This document shows, piece by piece, positions 1-8,300 of a stretch of 64,000 bases of DNA. The position numbers and the translations under genes are program-made. Below the pieces are notes generated by a model, which made no database searches, was not told the origin of the DNA, and worked only from the letters and a program-made list of their open reading frames with translations. Origin of the DNA: Sphingomonas aliaeris (GTDB lineage: Bacteria; Pseudomonadota; Alphaproteobacteria; Sphingomonadales; Sphingomonadaceae); contig NZ_CP061035.1 of NCBI RefSeq assembly GCF_016743815.1, positions 1,304,501 to 1,368,500 of the forward strand, given 5' to 3'. Numbering within the stretch: position 1 is the stretch's first letter; each line of letters starts with the position of its first letter.

Positions 1-80
1 CGACGCCTCGCGGCGTTCTGTCCGACGCCGAAGCGCGCGAACAGAATGTCGGCGGCGAAGTCCTGGCGGAGGTATTCTGA
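1..80 (+). CDS. rpsH: 30S ribosomal protein S8, C-terminal end (partial)
   Basis: This is the last 25 codons of S8, cut by the window start. The reading frame gives [18 protein letters not shown] and ends EVLAEVF before a TGA at 78-80. The RGV(L/M)(S/T)...GGEVL pattern is the conserved S8 C-terminus that contacts 16S rRNA. The stop overlaps the rplF start (ATGA at 80-83), as expected inside the spc ribosomal operon. Confidence 0.9.
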   Translation, partial: TPRGVLSDAEAREQNVGGEVLAEVF

Positions 81-613
81 TGAGCCGCATCGGCAAGAAG
101 CCGGTCACGATCCCATCGGGCGTGACGGCGAACATCGAAGGCGCGGTTCTCAGCGTGAGGGGCCCCAAGGGCACCCTGACCATGCCGCTCCGCGACGAGA
201 TCAGCTACACGATGGAAGAAGGCGGCATCTCGGTGCAGCCGGCCAACGAGACCAAGCGTGCGCGTGCCTTCTGGGGCATGCAGCGGACGATGGTCCAGAA
301 CCTGATCACCGGCGTGTCGGATGGCTTCACCAAGAAGCTGCTGATCACCGGCGTCGGCTATCGTGCGGCAGCGCAGGGTCGTAACCTGAACCTGAAGCTC
401 GGCTACAGCCACGACGTCAACATCGACGTGCCGGAAGGCATCGAGGTGAAGACGCCGGACAACACGACGATCGAGATTTCGGGGTCGGACAAGCAGAAGG
501 TCGGTCAGCTGGCCGCGGAAATCCGTCGCTGGCGTAAGCCCGAGCCGTACAAGGGCAAGGGCATCAAGTACGACGGCGAGTTCATCTTCCGCAAGGAAGG
601 GAAGAAGAAGTAA
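80..613 (+). CDS. rplF: 50S ribosomal protein L6
   Basis: L6 binds 23S rRNA near the base of the L7/L12 stalk. The 177-residue protein has the usual family length. It starts MSRIGKKPV and ends with the conserved basic [20 protein letters not shown] tail. Two tandem L6 folds are expected at roughly residues 11-82 and 90-164. The start overlaps the rpsH stop by four bases and the stop overlaps the rplR start, so it is translationally coupled on both sides within the spc operon. Confidence 0.97.
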   Translation: MSRIGKKPVTIPSGVTANIEGAVLSVRGPKGTLTMPLRDEISYTMEEGGISVQPANETKRARAFWGMQRTMVQNLITGVSDGFTKKLLITGVGYRAAAQGRNLNLKLGYSHDVNIDVPEGIEVKTPDNTTIEISGSDKQKVGQLAAEIRRWRKPEPYKGKGIKYDGEFIFRKEGKKK

Positions 614-972
614 TGAGCACCAAAGGTCTCTCCCTCTTCGCGAAGCGCCGTCTTCGCGTTCGCACCGCGCTTCGTTCGCGTGGCGGCACCCGCCCGCGGT
701 TGTCGATCCACCGTTCGGGTCGCCACATCTACGCCCAGGTGATCGACGACGCACAGGGCAAGACCCTGGCCTCGGCGTCGACGCTGGAAAAGGACGTGCG
801 CGGCACGACCGGCGCGACGATCGACGCGGCGACTTCGGTCGGTACCCGCGTTGCCGAAGCGGCCAAGGCGGCAGGCGTGACGCAGGTCGTGTTCGACCGC
901 GGCGGTTTCCTGTTCCACGGTCGCGTCAAGGCGCTGGCGGAAGCCGCCCGCGCTGCCGGATTGGAGTTCTAA
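613..972 (+). CDS. rplR: 50S ribosomal protein L18
   Basis: L18 binds 5S rRNA and helps load it onto the large subunit. The 119-residue length is normal. The N-terminus is rich in Arg/Lys (residues 1-30), followed by [18 protein letters not shown]. The C-terminus has the family signature [18 protein letters not shown] and ends AGLEF. The ATG at 613 overlaps the rplF TAA, giving a coupled pair; rpsE begins three bases after the stop. Confidence 0.97.
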   Translation: MSTKGLSLFAKRRLRVRTALRSRGGTRPRLSIHRSGRHIYAQVIDDAQGKTLASASTLEKDVRGTTGATIDAATSVGTRVAEAAKAAGVTQVVFDRGGFLFHGRVKALAEAARAAGLEF

Positions 973-975
973 GAC

Positions 976-1707
976 ATGGCTGACGACATCATTCCGACCG
1001 AAGCAGCAGCTTCGCCAGACGGTGCGCCGGTTCCCCAGGAAAACCGTGGTCCCGGCGGCGCACCCCGCGGCGGCCGTGGTCGTGGCGGTCCCGGTGGCGG
1101 TGGCCAGAATCGTGGCGGTCGCGACAATCGCGGCGGTCGTGACAATCGTGGCGGCCGTCCCGGCAGCGACGATGGCGGCGAAGAGCTGATCGAGAAGCTG
1201 GTCCACATCAACCGCGTCTCGAAGACGGTGAAGGGCGGTAAGCGCTTCGGCTTCGCAGCACTCGTCGTCGTCGGCGACGGCAAGGGCCGCGTCGGCTTCG
1301 GTCACGGCAAGGCACGCGAAGTTCCTGAAGCCATCTCCAAGGCCACTGCGGCCGCGAAGAAGGCCATGATCCGCGTTCCGCTCAAGGACGGACGTACGCT
1401 GCATCATGACGGTCGCGGTCACTTCGGTGCCGGTCTCGTCACGGTTCGCTCGGCTCCTGCCGGTACCGGCATCATCGCCGGTGGCCCGATGCGCGCCGTG
1501 TTCGAATCGCTGGGCGTGGGCGATGTGGTGACCAAGTCGGTCGGCACGTCCAACCCGTACAACATGATCCGTGCGACCTTCGAAGCGCTGACTGCACAGG
1601 TCTCGCCGAAGTCGGTCGCGCAGCGTCGTGGCAAAAAGATCGCGGACCTGCTCGGTCGTGGTGGCGCTGATGCGCCGCAGGCCGACGCCGAAGCGATCGT
1701 GGAGTAA
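976..1707 (+). CDS. rpsE: 30S ribosomal protein S5 with long Gly/Arg-rich N-terminus
   Basis: S5 shapes the decoding site and mRNA entry channel. The conserved core begins near residue 70 ([18 protein letters not shown]) and includes [17 protein letters not shown] and the C-terminal S5 fold. At 243 residues it is much longer than the roughly 165-residue E. coli protein. The extra length is an N-terminal extension (about residues 1-69) made of acidic and Gly/Arg segments, including a repeated DNRGGR unit near residues 50-61. Extended S5 N-termini occur in sphingomonads, so this is probably natural. It sits between rplR and rpmD. Confidence 0.97.
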   Translation: MADDIIPTEAAASPDGAPVPQENRGPGGAPRGGRGRGGPGGGGQNRGGRDNRGGRDNRGGRPGSDDGGEELIEKLVHINRVSKTVKGGKRFGFAALVVVGDGKGRVGFGHGKAREVPEAISKATAAAKKAMIRVPLKDGRTLHHDGRGHFGAGLVTVRSAPAGTGIIAGGPMRAVFESLGVGDVVTKSVGTSNPYNMIRATFEALTAQVSPKSVAQRRGKKIADLLGRGGADAPQADAEAIVE

Positions 1708-1713
1708 ACGACA

Positions 1714-1890
1714 ATGGCTACCATCAAAGTGACGCAGACCGGTTCGCCGATTCGCCGCGAGAAGGACCAGCGCGCGACGCTGATCGGTCTCGGCCTGAAC
1801 AAGATGCACAAGACGCGTGAACTCGAGGATACTCCGGAAGTCCGGGGCATGATCCGCAAGGTCTCGCACATGTTGAGCGTCGAAAAGTAA
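1714..1890 (+). CDS. rpmD: 50S ribosomal protein L30
   Basis: A 58-residue protein reading [19 protein letters not shown] and then [19 protein letters not shown], which is the standard L30 signature. The gene lies six bases after rpsE and in the conserved spc order rpsE-rpmD-rplO. It is a large-subunit protein of normal length. A strong hairpin follows ten bases after its stop codon, so some transcripts may end or be processed here. Confidence 0.96.
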   Translation: MATIKVTQTGSPIRREKDQRATLIGLGLNKMHKTRELEDTPEVRGMIRKVSHMLSVEK

Positions 1891-1899
1891 GATCCCTGA

Positions 1900-1932
1900 C
1901 CCTCTCCCGCTCCGGCGGGGGAGGGTTGCGGT
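1900..1932 (+). terminator. Terminator-like hairpin between rpmD and rplO
   Basis: CCCTCTCCCGC at 1900-1910 pairs with GCGGGGGAGGG at 1915-1925 across a TCCG tetraloop: 11 pairs with one U-G. The tract that follows is only moderately T-rich (TTGCGGTTTT). The stem could partly terminate or stabilise 3' ends inside the ribosomal operon. It also resembles widespread CCCTCTCCCG-type intergenic repeats. Confidence 0.5.
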
Positions 1933-2061
1933 TTTGGGGCATGGTCTGCGGACTGCCCCGGATGCGGCCATTTGGCGCGTGACAGGCTCGGCCTGGTCCG
2001 CTAACCGCGCCGCTTCCAAATCATCCCATCAGCGCGAAAAAAGCGAAAGCGAGTGCATATC

Positions 2062-2604
2062 ATGAAGTTGAACGATCTCCGCGATAATCAAGGTGCCCGT
2101 AAGTCCCGCATGCGCGTCGGCCGTGGTATCGGTTCTGGCAAGGGCAAGACCTCGGGTCGCGGTATCAAGGGTCAGACGAGCCGCGAGGGCGTCAGCATCG
2201 CCGGCTTCGAAGGCGGCCAGATGCCGCTTCACATGCGTCTGCCGAAGCGCGGCTTCAACAACATCTTCGCCAAGGATTATGCCGAAGTGAACCTCGGCGC
2301 GATCCAGAAGGCGATCGACGCCGGCAAGATCGAGGCTGGCGCCTCGCTTGACCATGACGCGCTGAAGGCTGCTGGCCTGGCACGTGGTGGCAAGGACGGC
2401 GTCCGTCTGCTCGGCAAGGGCGAATTGTCGTCGAAGCTGACCTTCACCGTCGCCGGCGCGTCGAAGGGCGCGATCGAAGCGGTCGAGAAGGCTGGCGGTT
2501 CGGTTTCGGTGATCGAAGTCGTCGCAGCTGCCGACAAGGCTGCCGCGAAGAAGGGCACGAAGTACGCCGAGCGCAAGGCGCATAAGGCATCGTTCAAGGC
2601 CTGA
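2062..2604 (+). CDS. rplO: 50S ribosomal protein L15
   Basis: L15 is a late-assembling 23S rRNA-binding protein. The product begins [20 protein letters not shown] and carries the glycine/arginine-rich RNA-binding stretch [19 protein letters not shown], then the globular C-terminal domain. I chose ATG 2062, giving 180 residues, because MKLNDLR is the family start. An in-frame GTG at 2053 would add only MHI. It is 171 bases from rpmD and about 240 bases from secY, looser spacing than the upstream ribosomal genes. Confidence 0.95.
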   Translation: MKLNDLRDNQGARKSRMRVGRGIGSGKGKTSGRGIKGQTSREGVSIAGFEGGQMPLHMRLPKRGFNNIFAKDYAEVNLGAIQKAIDAGKIEAGASLDHDALKAAGLARGGKDGVRLLGKGELSSKLTFTVAGASKGAIEAVEKAGGSVSVIEVVAAADKAAAKKGTKYAERKAHKASFKA

Positions 2605-2610
2605 TCGCCG

Positions 2611-2672
2611 TCCCCGACGCGAGTCGGGGAACGGTTGGACGGATCGCGCCGGTCTGGCGCGACTATCCGTCC
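2611..2672 (+). promoter_or_regulatory. Two tandem hairpins after rplO
   Basis: A perfect 8-bp stem TCCCCGAC/GTCGGGGA (2611-2618 with 2623-2630) with a GCGA loop is followed by a larger hairpin. In the second, GGACGGAT (2637-2644) pairs with ATCCGTCC (2665-2672) and the inner GCGCC (2646-2650) pairs with GGCGC (2656-2660). Neither is followed by a T-run, so they may act in RNA processing or pausing rather than in termination. Confidence 0.45.
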
Positions 2673-2761
2673 GGTAAAGTCTTTCGGGCGTACCTCGGCG
2701 AATGCCTGAGGGGAACTAATTTCCCGGAAGGTTAGACAAGCCTCGAAGCGTGACTATATGG

Positions 2762-2800
2762 GCGGCGGGGGCGGATAACGTTTCCCGCCGCTTTTGTTTC
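2762..2800 (+). terminator. Terminator-like hairpin just upstream of secY
   Basis: GCGGCGGG at 2762-2769 pairs perfectly with CCCGCCGC at 2784-2791, and TTTTGTTTC follows directly. It lies 44 bases before the secY ATG, so it could act as an attenuator that separates ribosomal protein expression from SecY expression. Confidence 0.5.
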
Positions 2801-2843
2801 CCGGCCCGGTAGATCGGGCTGGTATTTGGGACGATAGATCAGA

Positions 2844-4190
2844 ATGGCATCCGCAGCCGACCAGATGGCCCAAGGCCTCAGTCTCTCGAAATTCGCGCAG
2901 GCGACCGATCTCAAGAAGCGCCTGTGGTTCACCATCGGCGTGCTGATCGTGTTCCGGATGCTGTCCTATGTGCCGTTGCCGGGGATTGACGCGGTCAAGC
3001 TGGTCAACCTCGCCAACCGCACCAGCGGCGGCGTGCTCGATTTCTTCAACATGTTTTCGGGCGGTTCGCTCGGTCGCGCCAGTCTGATCGCGCTGGGCGT
3101 CATGCCCTATATCACCGCGTCGATCGTTGTGCAGCTCGCGACCTCGCTGTCGCCCGCGCTCGCCGCGATCAAGAAGGACGGGGAAAGCGGTCGTAAGCGG
3201 CTCAACCAATACACGCGCTACGGGACGGTCGCGCTCACCGCGGTGCAGGGCTATTTCCTCGCCGTCGGGTATGAAGCGGGCGGGGCTGTGGTCGATCCGG
3301 GCATGCTGTTCCGCATCGTCGCGGTGGTCAGCCTGGTCGGCGGTACCATGTTCCTGATGTGGCTGGGTGAGCAGATCACCGCACGCGGCATCGGCAACGG
3401 CATGTCGTTGATCATCATGGCCGGCATCGTCGCCAGCCTGCCGACGACCTTGTTCAACCTGTTCGAGGGCGGACGTTCGGGCAGCATGGGCGGCGGCACG
3501 TTGATCGCGATCATCGCCGCGGTCGTGATGCTCGTGCTCTTCATCTGCTTCATGGAGCGCGCGCAGCGCCGCATCCTGATTCAGTATCCCAAGCGCCAGA
3601 CGCAGCGCGGCATGCAGGCCGATCGCAGCCATCTGCCGCTCAAGATCAACACCGCGGGCGTGATCCCTCCGATCTTCGCATCGTCGCTGCTGCTCATGCC
3701 GCTGACCATCAGCCAGTTTGCGGGCCAGCGCGTTGCCGGTGAATCCCGCTGGGGCGATTTCGTGATCAGTCTGAACCAGTATCTGCAGCACGGCAGCCCG
3801 GTGTACATGCTGCTGTACGGCGCCGGCATCATCTTCTTCTCGTTCTTCTACACCGCGGTCGTGTTCAACCCGGAAGAAACCGCGGACAACCTGAAGCGCT
3901 ATGGCGGCTTCGTTCCCGGTATTCGCCCCGGCAAGAATACCGAGACGTATTTCGATTACGTCCTGACGCGCATCACCGTGATCGGTGCGGCCTATCTGAC
4001 GGTGATCTGCCTGCTGCCGGAATATCTGGTATCGGCGCTCAGCATCCCGTTCTACCTGGGTGGGACTAGCCTGTTGATCGTGGTCAACGTAACGATGGAT
4101 ACGGTGACGCAGATCCAGTCGCATTTGCTGGCACACCAGTATGGCGATCTGATCAAGAAGGCGAAGCTGAAGGGCGGGCGGCTCCGCTAA
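2844..4190 (+). CDS. secY: Preprotein translocase subunit SecY
   Basis: SecY is the pore subunit of the SecYEG translocon in the inner membrane. The 448-residue protein has the family length and about ten membrane helices. Recognisable family segments are SYVPLPGID in the first periplasmic loop, the plug region FFNMFSGGSLGRASL, LIIMAGIVASLP, and the cytoplasmic loop RRILIQYPKRQ that contacts SecA and the ribosome. It keeps the usual place at the end of the spc operon with adk after it. Confidence 0.97.
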   Translation: MASAADQMAQGLSLSKFAQATDLKKRLWFTIGVLIVFRMLSYVPLPGIDAVKLVNLANRTSGGVLDFFNMFSGGSLGRASLIALGVMPYITASIVVQLATSLSPALAAIKKDGESGRKRLNQYTRYGTVALTAVQGYFLAVGYEAGGAVVDPGMLFRIVAVVSLVGGTMFLMWLGEQITARGIGNGMSLIIMAGIVASLPTTLFNLFEGGRSGSMGGGTLIAIIAAVVMLVLFICFMERAQRRILIQYPKRQTQRGMQADRSHLPLKINTAGVIPPIFASSLLLMPLTISQFAGQRVAGESRWGDFVISLNQYLQHGSPVYMLLYGAGIIFFSFFYTAVVFNPEETADNLKRYGGFVPGIRPGKNTETYFDYVLTRITVIGAAYLTVICLLPEYLVSALSIPFYLGGTSLLIVVNVTMDTVTQIQSHLLAHQYGDLIKKAKLKGGRLR

Positions 4191-4226
4191 GCGGATCGAA
4201 CGTGACGACGTGAGGGGAATGCTGTC

Positions 4227-4877
4227 GTGAATATCATCCTTCTTGGCCCTCCGGGTGCCGGCAAAGGCACGCAGGCCGCACGGCTGATGACGCGCTACGG
4301 CATGGTGCAGCTTTCGACCGGCGACATGCTGCGCGCCGCGGTCAAGGCCGGCACACCGACCGGCTTGAAGGCGAAGTCGGTCATGGAATCGGGCGGACTG
4401 GTGTCGGACGACATCGTTTCCGGCATCATCGGCGAACGACTGGACGAGGCGGATACGGTCGGCGGCGTGATCTTCGACGGCTATCCCCGCACCGCAGCGC
4501 AGGCGCAGCAGCTCGACACGCTGTTGCAGGATCGCGGTCGGACGCTCGATCACGTGATCGAACTCGAAGTCGACGAGGATGCGCTCGTCGCACGGATCGT
4601 TGGCCGGTATACCTGCGGCAATTGCGGTGCAGGGTATCACGACGAGTTCCACAAGCCGCAGGTCGCTGGCGTCTGCGACACGTGCGGGGGCACAGAGTTC
4701 AAGCGCCGCCCGGACGACAACGAGGAAACCGTGCGGACGCGCATGGAGGAATATCGCGGCAAGACTGCGCCGATCCTGCCGATCTACGAAGCGCGCGGAT
4801 TGGTCAGTCGTGTCGATGGCATGGCGGATATCGATCAGGTGACAGCCGCGATCGTAACGATCCTCGACGCAAAGTAA
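4227..4877 (+). CDS. adk: Adenylate kinase, zinc-LID type
   Basis: Catalyses ATP + AMP = 2 ADP in the cytoplasm. The P-loop GPPGAGKGT occupies residues 7-15, the STGDMLR motif lies near residue 30, and DGYPRT near 84. The protein is the long form (216 residues). Its LID domain has four cysteines (130, 133, 150, 153) in two CxxC pairs, the pattern of a structural zinc site. It follows secY by 36 bases, the conserved secY-adk order. Confidence 0.97.
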   Translation: MNIILLGPPGAGKGTQAARLMTRYGMVQLSTGDMLRAAVKAGTPTGLKAKSVMESGGLVSDDIVSGIIGERLDEADTVGGVIFDGYPRTAAQAQQLDTLLQDRGRTLDHVIELEVDEDALVARIVGRYTCGNCGAGYHDEFHKPQVAGVCDTCGGTEFKRRPDDNEETVRTRMEEYRGKTAPILPIYEARGLVSRVDGMADIDQVTAAIVTILDAK

Positions 4878-5233
4878 GCGGCGGGGGGACCGCCCCGTCC
4901 CGATAATTACCAAAAGCACTAACGTGGCGCGATCAGCCTGCGGCTAGGGCTTCGGGCGGGCTGAGTTCGACGTCTTATCGACACGTCGAACCTTTCCACA
5001 TGACGGTTTTTTCATCGGCGCGTCACCGATCCGGCAAGGCCGAACGGGTACACCGGTCGACAGAGGCAGCGACTGCCGACTCCCCGTCTTCCGGTAATGC
5101 ATCGCCCGGAAGGTGCAGGCATAGCGACTTCGGCGCGAACGCGACCCCTGGGCGTGCCGAAGGCCGGCGGAAAGTGCACGCTTTCCGCCGGCCTCTTCCT
5201 ATTCTACACACAGGGTCCAGCCGGATACGCCTC
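4878..5233. other. Intergenic region with two inverted repeats, no gene seen
   Basis: About 356 bases separate adk from the response regulator. GTTCGACGT (4965-4973) is inverted as ACGTCGAAC (4983-4991). A perfect 14-bp palindrome AGGCCGGCGGAAAG/CTTTCCGCCGGCCT occupies 5161-5174 and 5181-5194 with a 6-base loop. An upstream in-frame extension of the regulator from 5000 has no sequence resembling the family, so I treat this stretch as non-coding leader and promoter DNA. Confidence 0.6.
5161..5200 (+). promoter_or_regulatory. 14-bp perfect hairpin in the two-component operon leader
   Basis: The arms 5161-5174 and 5181-5194 pair without mismatch around TGCACG. The following bases CTTCCTATTCT are only weakly T-rich. 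The hairpin ends 39 bases before the response-regulator ATG at 5234. It may be a terminator for upstream transcription, an attenuator, or a dimeric operator. Confidence 0.45.
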
Positions 5234-5926
5234 ATGACGCGCAAGATCCTGATCGTCGAAGACGACACCGCCACCGCGGCCTACCTCGCCAAGGGCCTCG
5301 CCGAGGCGGGTTTCGCCGTGGAAACGTGCGGCGACGGACGTGACGGTTTGTTCCTGGCGAGCGAGGGGATCTTCGACCTCATCATCGCGGATCGCATGCT
5401 TCCCGGCCTGGACGGTCTGTCGATGATCAACGCCGTCCGCGCCGCTGGTGTCAGTACGCCGGCGCTGGTCCTGTCCGCGCTCGCTACGGTCGATGATCGC
5501 GTCGACGGGTTGCATGCGGGCGCCGACGACTATCTGGTCAAACCCTTCTCCTTCGCGGAACTGTCAGCGCGCGTGGAGGCGTTGTTGCGCCGTTTCGAGC
5601 GCCCGCAAGCGTCGGCGCAGACCACGCGGCTCGGCGTCGGCGATCTCGAGATCGATCTGCTCGCCCGCACCGTCGTACGGCAGGGGCGGGCTATCCCGCT
5701 CGGCGCGCGGGAATTCAACCTGCTCGAATATCTTGCCCGTCACGCGGGGCAGGTCGTCACGCGCACGATGATGCTGGAGAAGATCTGGAACTATCACTTC
5801 GATCCGGGATCGAACGTGGTCGACGTGCATATCGGCCGCCTGCGCCGCAAGCTGGAGGACGGTTTTGCCCAGCCTATCCTGCACACCGTGCGCGGGGCGG
5901 GCTATCGCCTTTCGCTCGACGCTTGA
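5234..5926 (+). CDS. OmpR/PhoB-family response regulator
   Basis: A DNA-binding response regulator of 230 residues. The receiver domain (about 1-115) has the acidic pocket at 9-11 (EDD), the phospho-acceptor Asp53 in IIADRMLPGLDG, Ser81, and Lys103 in DDYLVKPFSF. The C-terminal winged helix (about 130-228) has LGAREFNLLEYLARHAGQ and VVDVHIGRLRRKL. I chose ATG 5234 because the conserved receiver begins right there (MTRKILIVED). The stop overlaps the kinase start by four bases (TTGA), so the two are coupled. Target genes cannot be read from the sequence. Confidence 0.93.
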   Translation: MTRKILIVEDDTATAAYLAKGLAEAGFAVETCGDGRDGLFLASEGIFDLIIADRMLPGLDGLSMINAVRAAGVSTPALVLSALATVDDRVDGLHAGADDYLVKPFSFAELSARVEALLRRFERPQASAQTTRLGVGDLEIDLLARTVVRQGRAIPLGAREFNLLEYLARHAGQVVTRTMMLEKIWNYHFDPGSNVVDVHIGRLRRKLEDGFAQPILHTVRGAGYRLSLDA

Positions 5927-7293
5927 ACCGCACCCGCGCACTCCGCCTTTCCGTCACCGCGCGGATCGCGCTGCTGGCGATCGCGCTGGCGATGGCCACC
6001 AACCTCGTCCTCGCCGCCTTCCTGTGGCAACAGATCCATAGCGACGCGGTCGAGGCGGTGCGCCGCGACACGACAGAACAATCCGATGCGTTCCTTTCGG
6101 TATATCGATCGGGCGGCATGCCCGCCTTGATCGCAGCGATCGACGACGCTGCCCGGTCGTCCGACACCTCGCTCATCGCACTCGTCATCGACGACACAGG
6201 CCGCAAGCGCAGCGGTATCGGCCCAGACCATCTGTCGATCGAAACACCGCGCCGGGATGGTTTCCGCGTCGGCGCGCTGGGTGACGAAGAGCCGTGGGCG
6301 GGGCAGGAGGCGGGGTATACCGTCCGACGGATCGGCGCCTATCGTCTCGTAAGCGGGCATCTCATGGACGATTGGCAGCAGGAAAGGCGCGGGATCGAAC
6401 GGGCCTTGTTGCTCGCGACGGCGCTGTCGCTGATGTTCGGGATCGGCGGCGGGCTGGTCGTCGCCCGTTACGTCGGACGCCGGCTGAACGCGATCGCCGC
6501 GGTGATCGAGGGGGTGGGGCAGGGGGATTTGACCAAACGGGTCGGCTCGGTCGCGGGCGGCGGCGACGCATTCGATCGCCTGTCGATCCGGTTGGACGCG
6601 ATGCTCGACAAGGTCGAACGGCTGATGGGCGAACTGCGCATCGTCACTGACAGTCTCGCGCACGACCTCCGCTCCCCGATCGCCCGACTGCGCGCGAAGA
6701 CCGAGACCGCGATCCTCGTCACCGATCCGGTGCAGCGCGATGTGGCGCTGTCCGGATTGCTGGTCGAAACCGATCTCGTGATGCGGATGCTGTCGACCTT
6801 ATTGGAGATCACGCGCTCGCAATCGGTCTCGCGCAATCGCTTCACGACGATCGCGCCCGCCGCGCTGATCGAGGAGATCGCTGAACTCTACGAACCCGTG
6901 GCCGAAGATGCCGGGATAGTCCTTACGGCAGAAGTCGAACCTAACCTGCCGGATATCGTCATGCATCGTGAACTGATGACGCAGGCGATCACCAACCTGA
7001 TCGACAATGCGCTGCGTCACGCCGGAAAGAGCGGACAGATCACCTTGCGGGCCGCGTTCGTGCCCGGGACGAATGAAATCCGTCTACAAGTCGAGGATCG
7101 CGGTTCCGGTATAGCGGAGGCGGACCGCGAACAGGCGCTCAGCCGCTTCGGCCGTCTCGACAGCGCGCGGACGATTCCCGGGGCGGGGCTGGGACTGTCG
7201 CTCGTCGCCGCGGTTGCGCGGTTGCATGGCGGCAGGCTGGAACTCGGCGACAATGCGCCCGGACTGATAGCCGCGATCGTCGTGCCGCGATGA
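5923..7293 (+). CDS. Membrane sensor histidine kinase
   Basis: The partner kinase of the preceding regulator, 456 residues. Membrane helices lie near residues 13-34 and 159-181 and enclose a periplasmic sensor of about 120 residues. A HAMP linker follows (about 182-235). His247 in SLAHDLRSPIARLR is the phosphorylation site. The ATPase domain has the N-box (Asn358 and Asn362 in ITNLIDNALRHAG), VEDRGSGI and GAGLGLSLV. The TTG start at 5923 overlaps the regulator stop; the next in-frame ATG would remove the first helix. The signal sensed is unknown. Confidence 0.92.
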   Translation: MNRTRALRLSVTARIALLAIALAMATNLVLAAFLWQQIHSDAVEAVRRDTTEQSDAFLSVYRSGGMPALIAAIDDAARSSDTSLIALVIDDTGRKRSGIGPDHLSIETPRRDGFRVGALGDEEPWAGQEAGYTVRRIGAYRLVSGHLMDDWQQERRGIERALLLATALSLMFGIGGGLVVARYVGRRLNAIAAVIEGVGQGDLTKRVGSVAGGGDAFDRLSIRLDAMLDKVERLMGELRIVTDSLAHDLRSPIARLRAKTETAILVTDPVQRDVALSGLLVETDLVMRMLSTLLEITRSQSVSRNRFTTIAPAALIEEIAELYEPVAEDAGIVLTAEVEPNLPDIVMHRELMTQAITNLIDNALRHAGKSGQITLRAAFVPGTNEIRLQVEDRGSGIAEADREQALSRFGRLDSARTIPGAGLGLSLVAAVARLHGGRLELGDNAPGLIAAIVVPR

Positions 7294-7728
7294 TCAGCCG
7301 GTGGCGCTCTGCACAACCTGCGTCGCCGCGCCGGCATGATGCGCGATATCGGGCATTGCCGGGTTGAACCCTTCGGCGAGGAACGCCAACGCGCACTCGC
7401 GGGAATCGAATACGCGCATGTTGGTGCGATTGCCCGCGACGCGCTTGGCCTGCTGGCGGGCGAGGCAGCCTTCCGTGTACATCGCGACGCGACGGTCGAT
7501 CATCGCGGGGTGGTGCGCCAGCGCCTGCATCCGCGCGACGATCGACTGGGTCTGGATCGATGCGCCGGTATAGTTGTACAGCGTCATTGGCGGGCAGCCG
7601 ATATCGGGAAAGGCGACGATCGCGGCCCGAAGATCGGCGGCGAACTGCTCGAAATGATGTTCGGTCCATAGACCCTCGACGGTCACCTCGATAAAGCCCA
7701 GCTTCACGTTATTCACGATAGAATGCAT
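7294..7728 (-). CDS. Conserved hypothetical protein
   Basis: A 144-residue soluble protein starting MHSIVNNVKLGFIEVTVEG. The beta-alpha pattern suggests a small alpha/beta domain loosely like SpoIIAA/STAS proteins, but I cannot assign it. ATG 7728 was chosen because AAGGGA lies about six bases upstream; an in-frame start at 7752 has no better site. Its stop abuts the stop of the convergent kinase gene. No catalytic motif is apparent. Confidence 0.75.
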   Translation of the reverse strand: MHSIVNNVKLGFIEVTVEGLWTEHHFEQFAADLRAAIVAFPDIGCPPMTLYNYTGASIQTQSIVARMQALAHHPAMIDRRVAMYTEGCLARQQAKRVAGNRTNMRVFDSRECALAFLAEGFNPAMPDIAHHAGAATQVVQSATG

Positions 7729-7895
7729 TGTCGTCCCTTCTTGGACGGCCATTCTTCCGTCTCGGGGTTAATCGAAAGTAAGTGAACCGGATCGGATGAT
7801 TTTGTACCCGATCGACGTGTATTATGGGTGGAATTTTCGTGGTCCGGTCGCGGCTCGGACTTGGCGGGGCGATCCGCACGGGGCATGGGGACGGA

Positions 7896-8144
7896 ATGGA
7901 CGCACTGACCCTGTTCGGCCTGTTTGCCGTCACCTTCATGCTGGTCTGCTATATGAAGGAGGCGGGCAGCCATTGGTGGACGCTCGCCTTCGCCGCCGGG
8001 TGCCTGATGGGGTCGGCCTACGGCTTTTTGCAGGGGGCTTGGCCGTTCGGGCTCGTCGAACTTGCCTGGACCGCGGTCGCGTTCAACAAATGGCTTAAAC
8101 TGCGCCGCATCGAATTGCGGAATGGGGTGGAACCCATCGCTTGA
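7896..8144 (+). CDS. Small hypothetical membrane protein
   Basis: An 82-residue protein, MDALTLFGLFAVTFMLVCYM followed by a second hydrophobic stretch. Two or three membrane segments are likely (about 5-20, 28-45 and 48-65), with a basic C-terminal tail KWLKLRRIELR. ATG 7896 is preceded by a GGGGACGG purine tract; an upstream in-frame ATG at 7824 adds a poorly conserved leader. Function unknown. A possible promoter for rpsM overlaps its stop codon. Confidence 0.65.
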   Translation: MDALTLFGLFAVTFMLVCYMKEAGSHWWTLAFAAGCLMGSAYGFLQGAWPFGLVELAWTAVAFNKWLKLRRIELRNGVEPIA

Positions 8145-8169
8145 CTCGTGCGTGTCGCAACCTTATCTG
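8141..8169 (+). promoter_or_regulatory. Putative promoter of the rpsM-rplQ operon
   Basis: TTGACT at 8141-8146 and TATCTG at 8164-8169 are separated by 17 bases. They sit at the 3' end of the small membrane gene, about 130 bases before rpsM. A dedicated promoter would be needed because the alpha-operon genes are cut off from the spc genes by unrelated genes. The -10 match is only partial. Confidence 0.4.
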
Positions 8170-8300
8170 GCGATCATTCCGAAACACCGGTCCCGGCGGC
8201 GCTGTTTGCGTGCGCCGCGTTCTTGCGTTTAGGGATGTGCATCAACGCTATGAGATGGGGCTGCAGCCATGCTGCCCCGTGGAGCAGGAGAATTTAATTC

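Noticed and set aside
1060..1170. Repeated GGTGGCCG-type units near the start of rpsE
   Set aside because: They are in frame and encode the Gly/Arg-rich S5 extension.
2754..4919. Very long minus-strand open frame opposite secY and adk
   Set aside because: It is a by-product of GC-rich codon use; secY and adk on the plus strand carry all family motifs.
5000..5233. N-terminal extension of the response regulator
   Set aside because: The receiver domain begins at ATG 5234 and the upstream residues have no family resemblance; a palindrome lies in this stretch.
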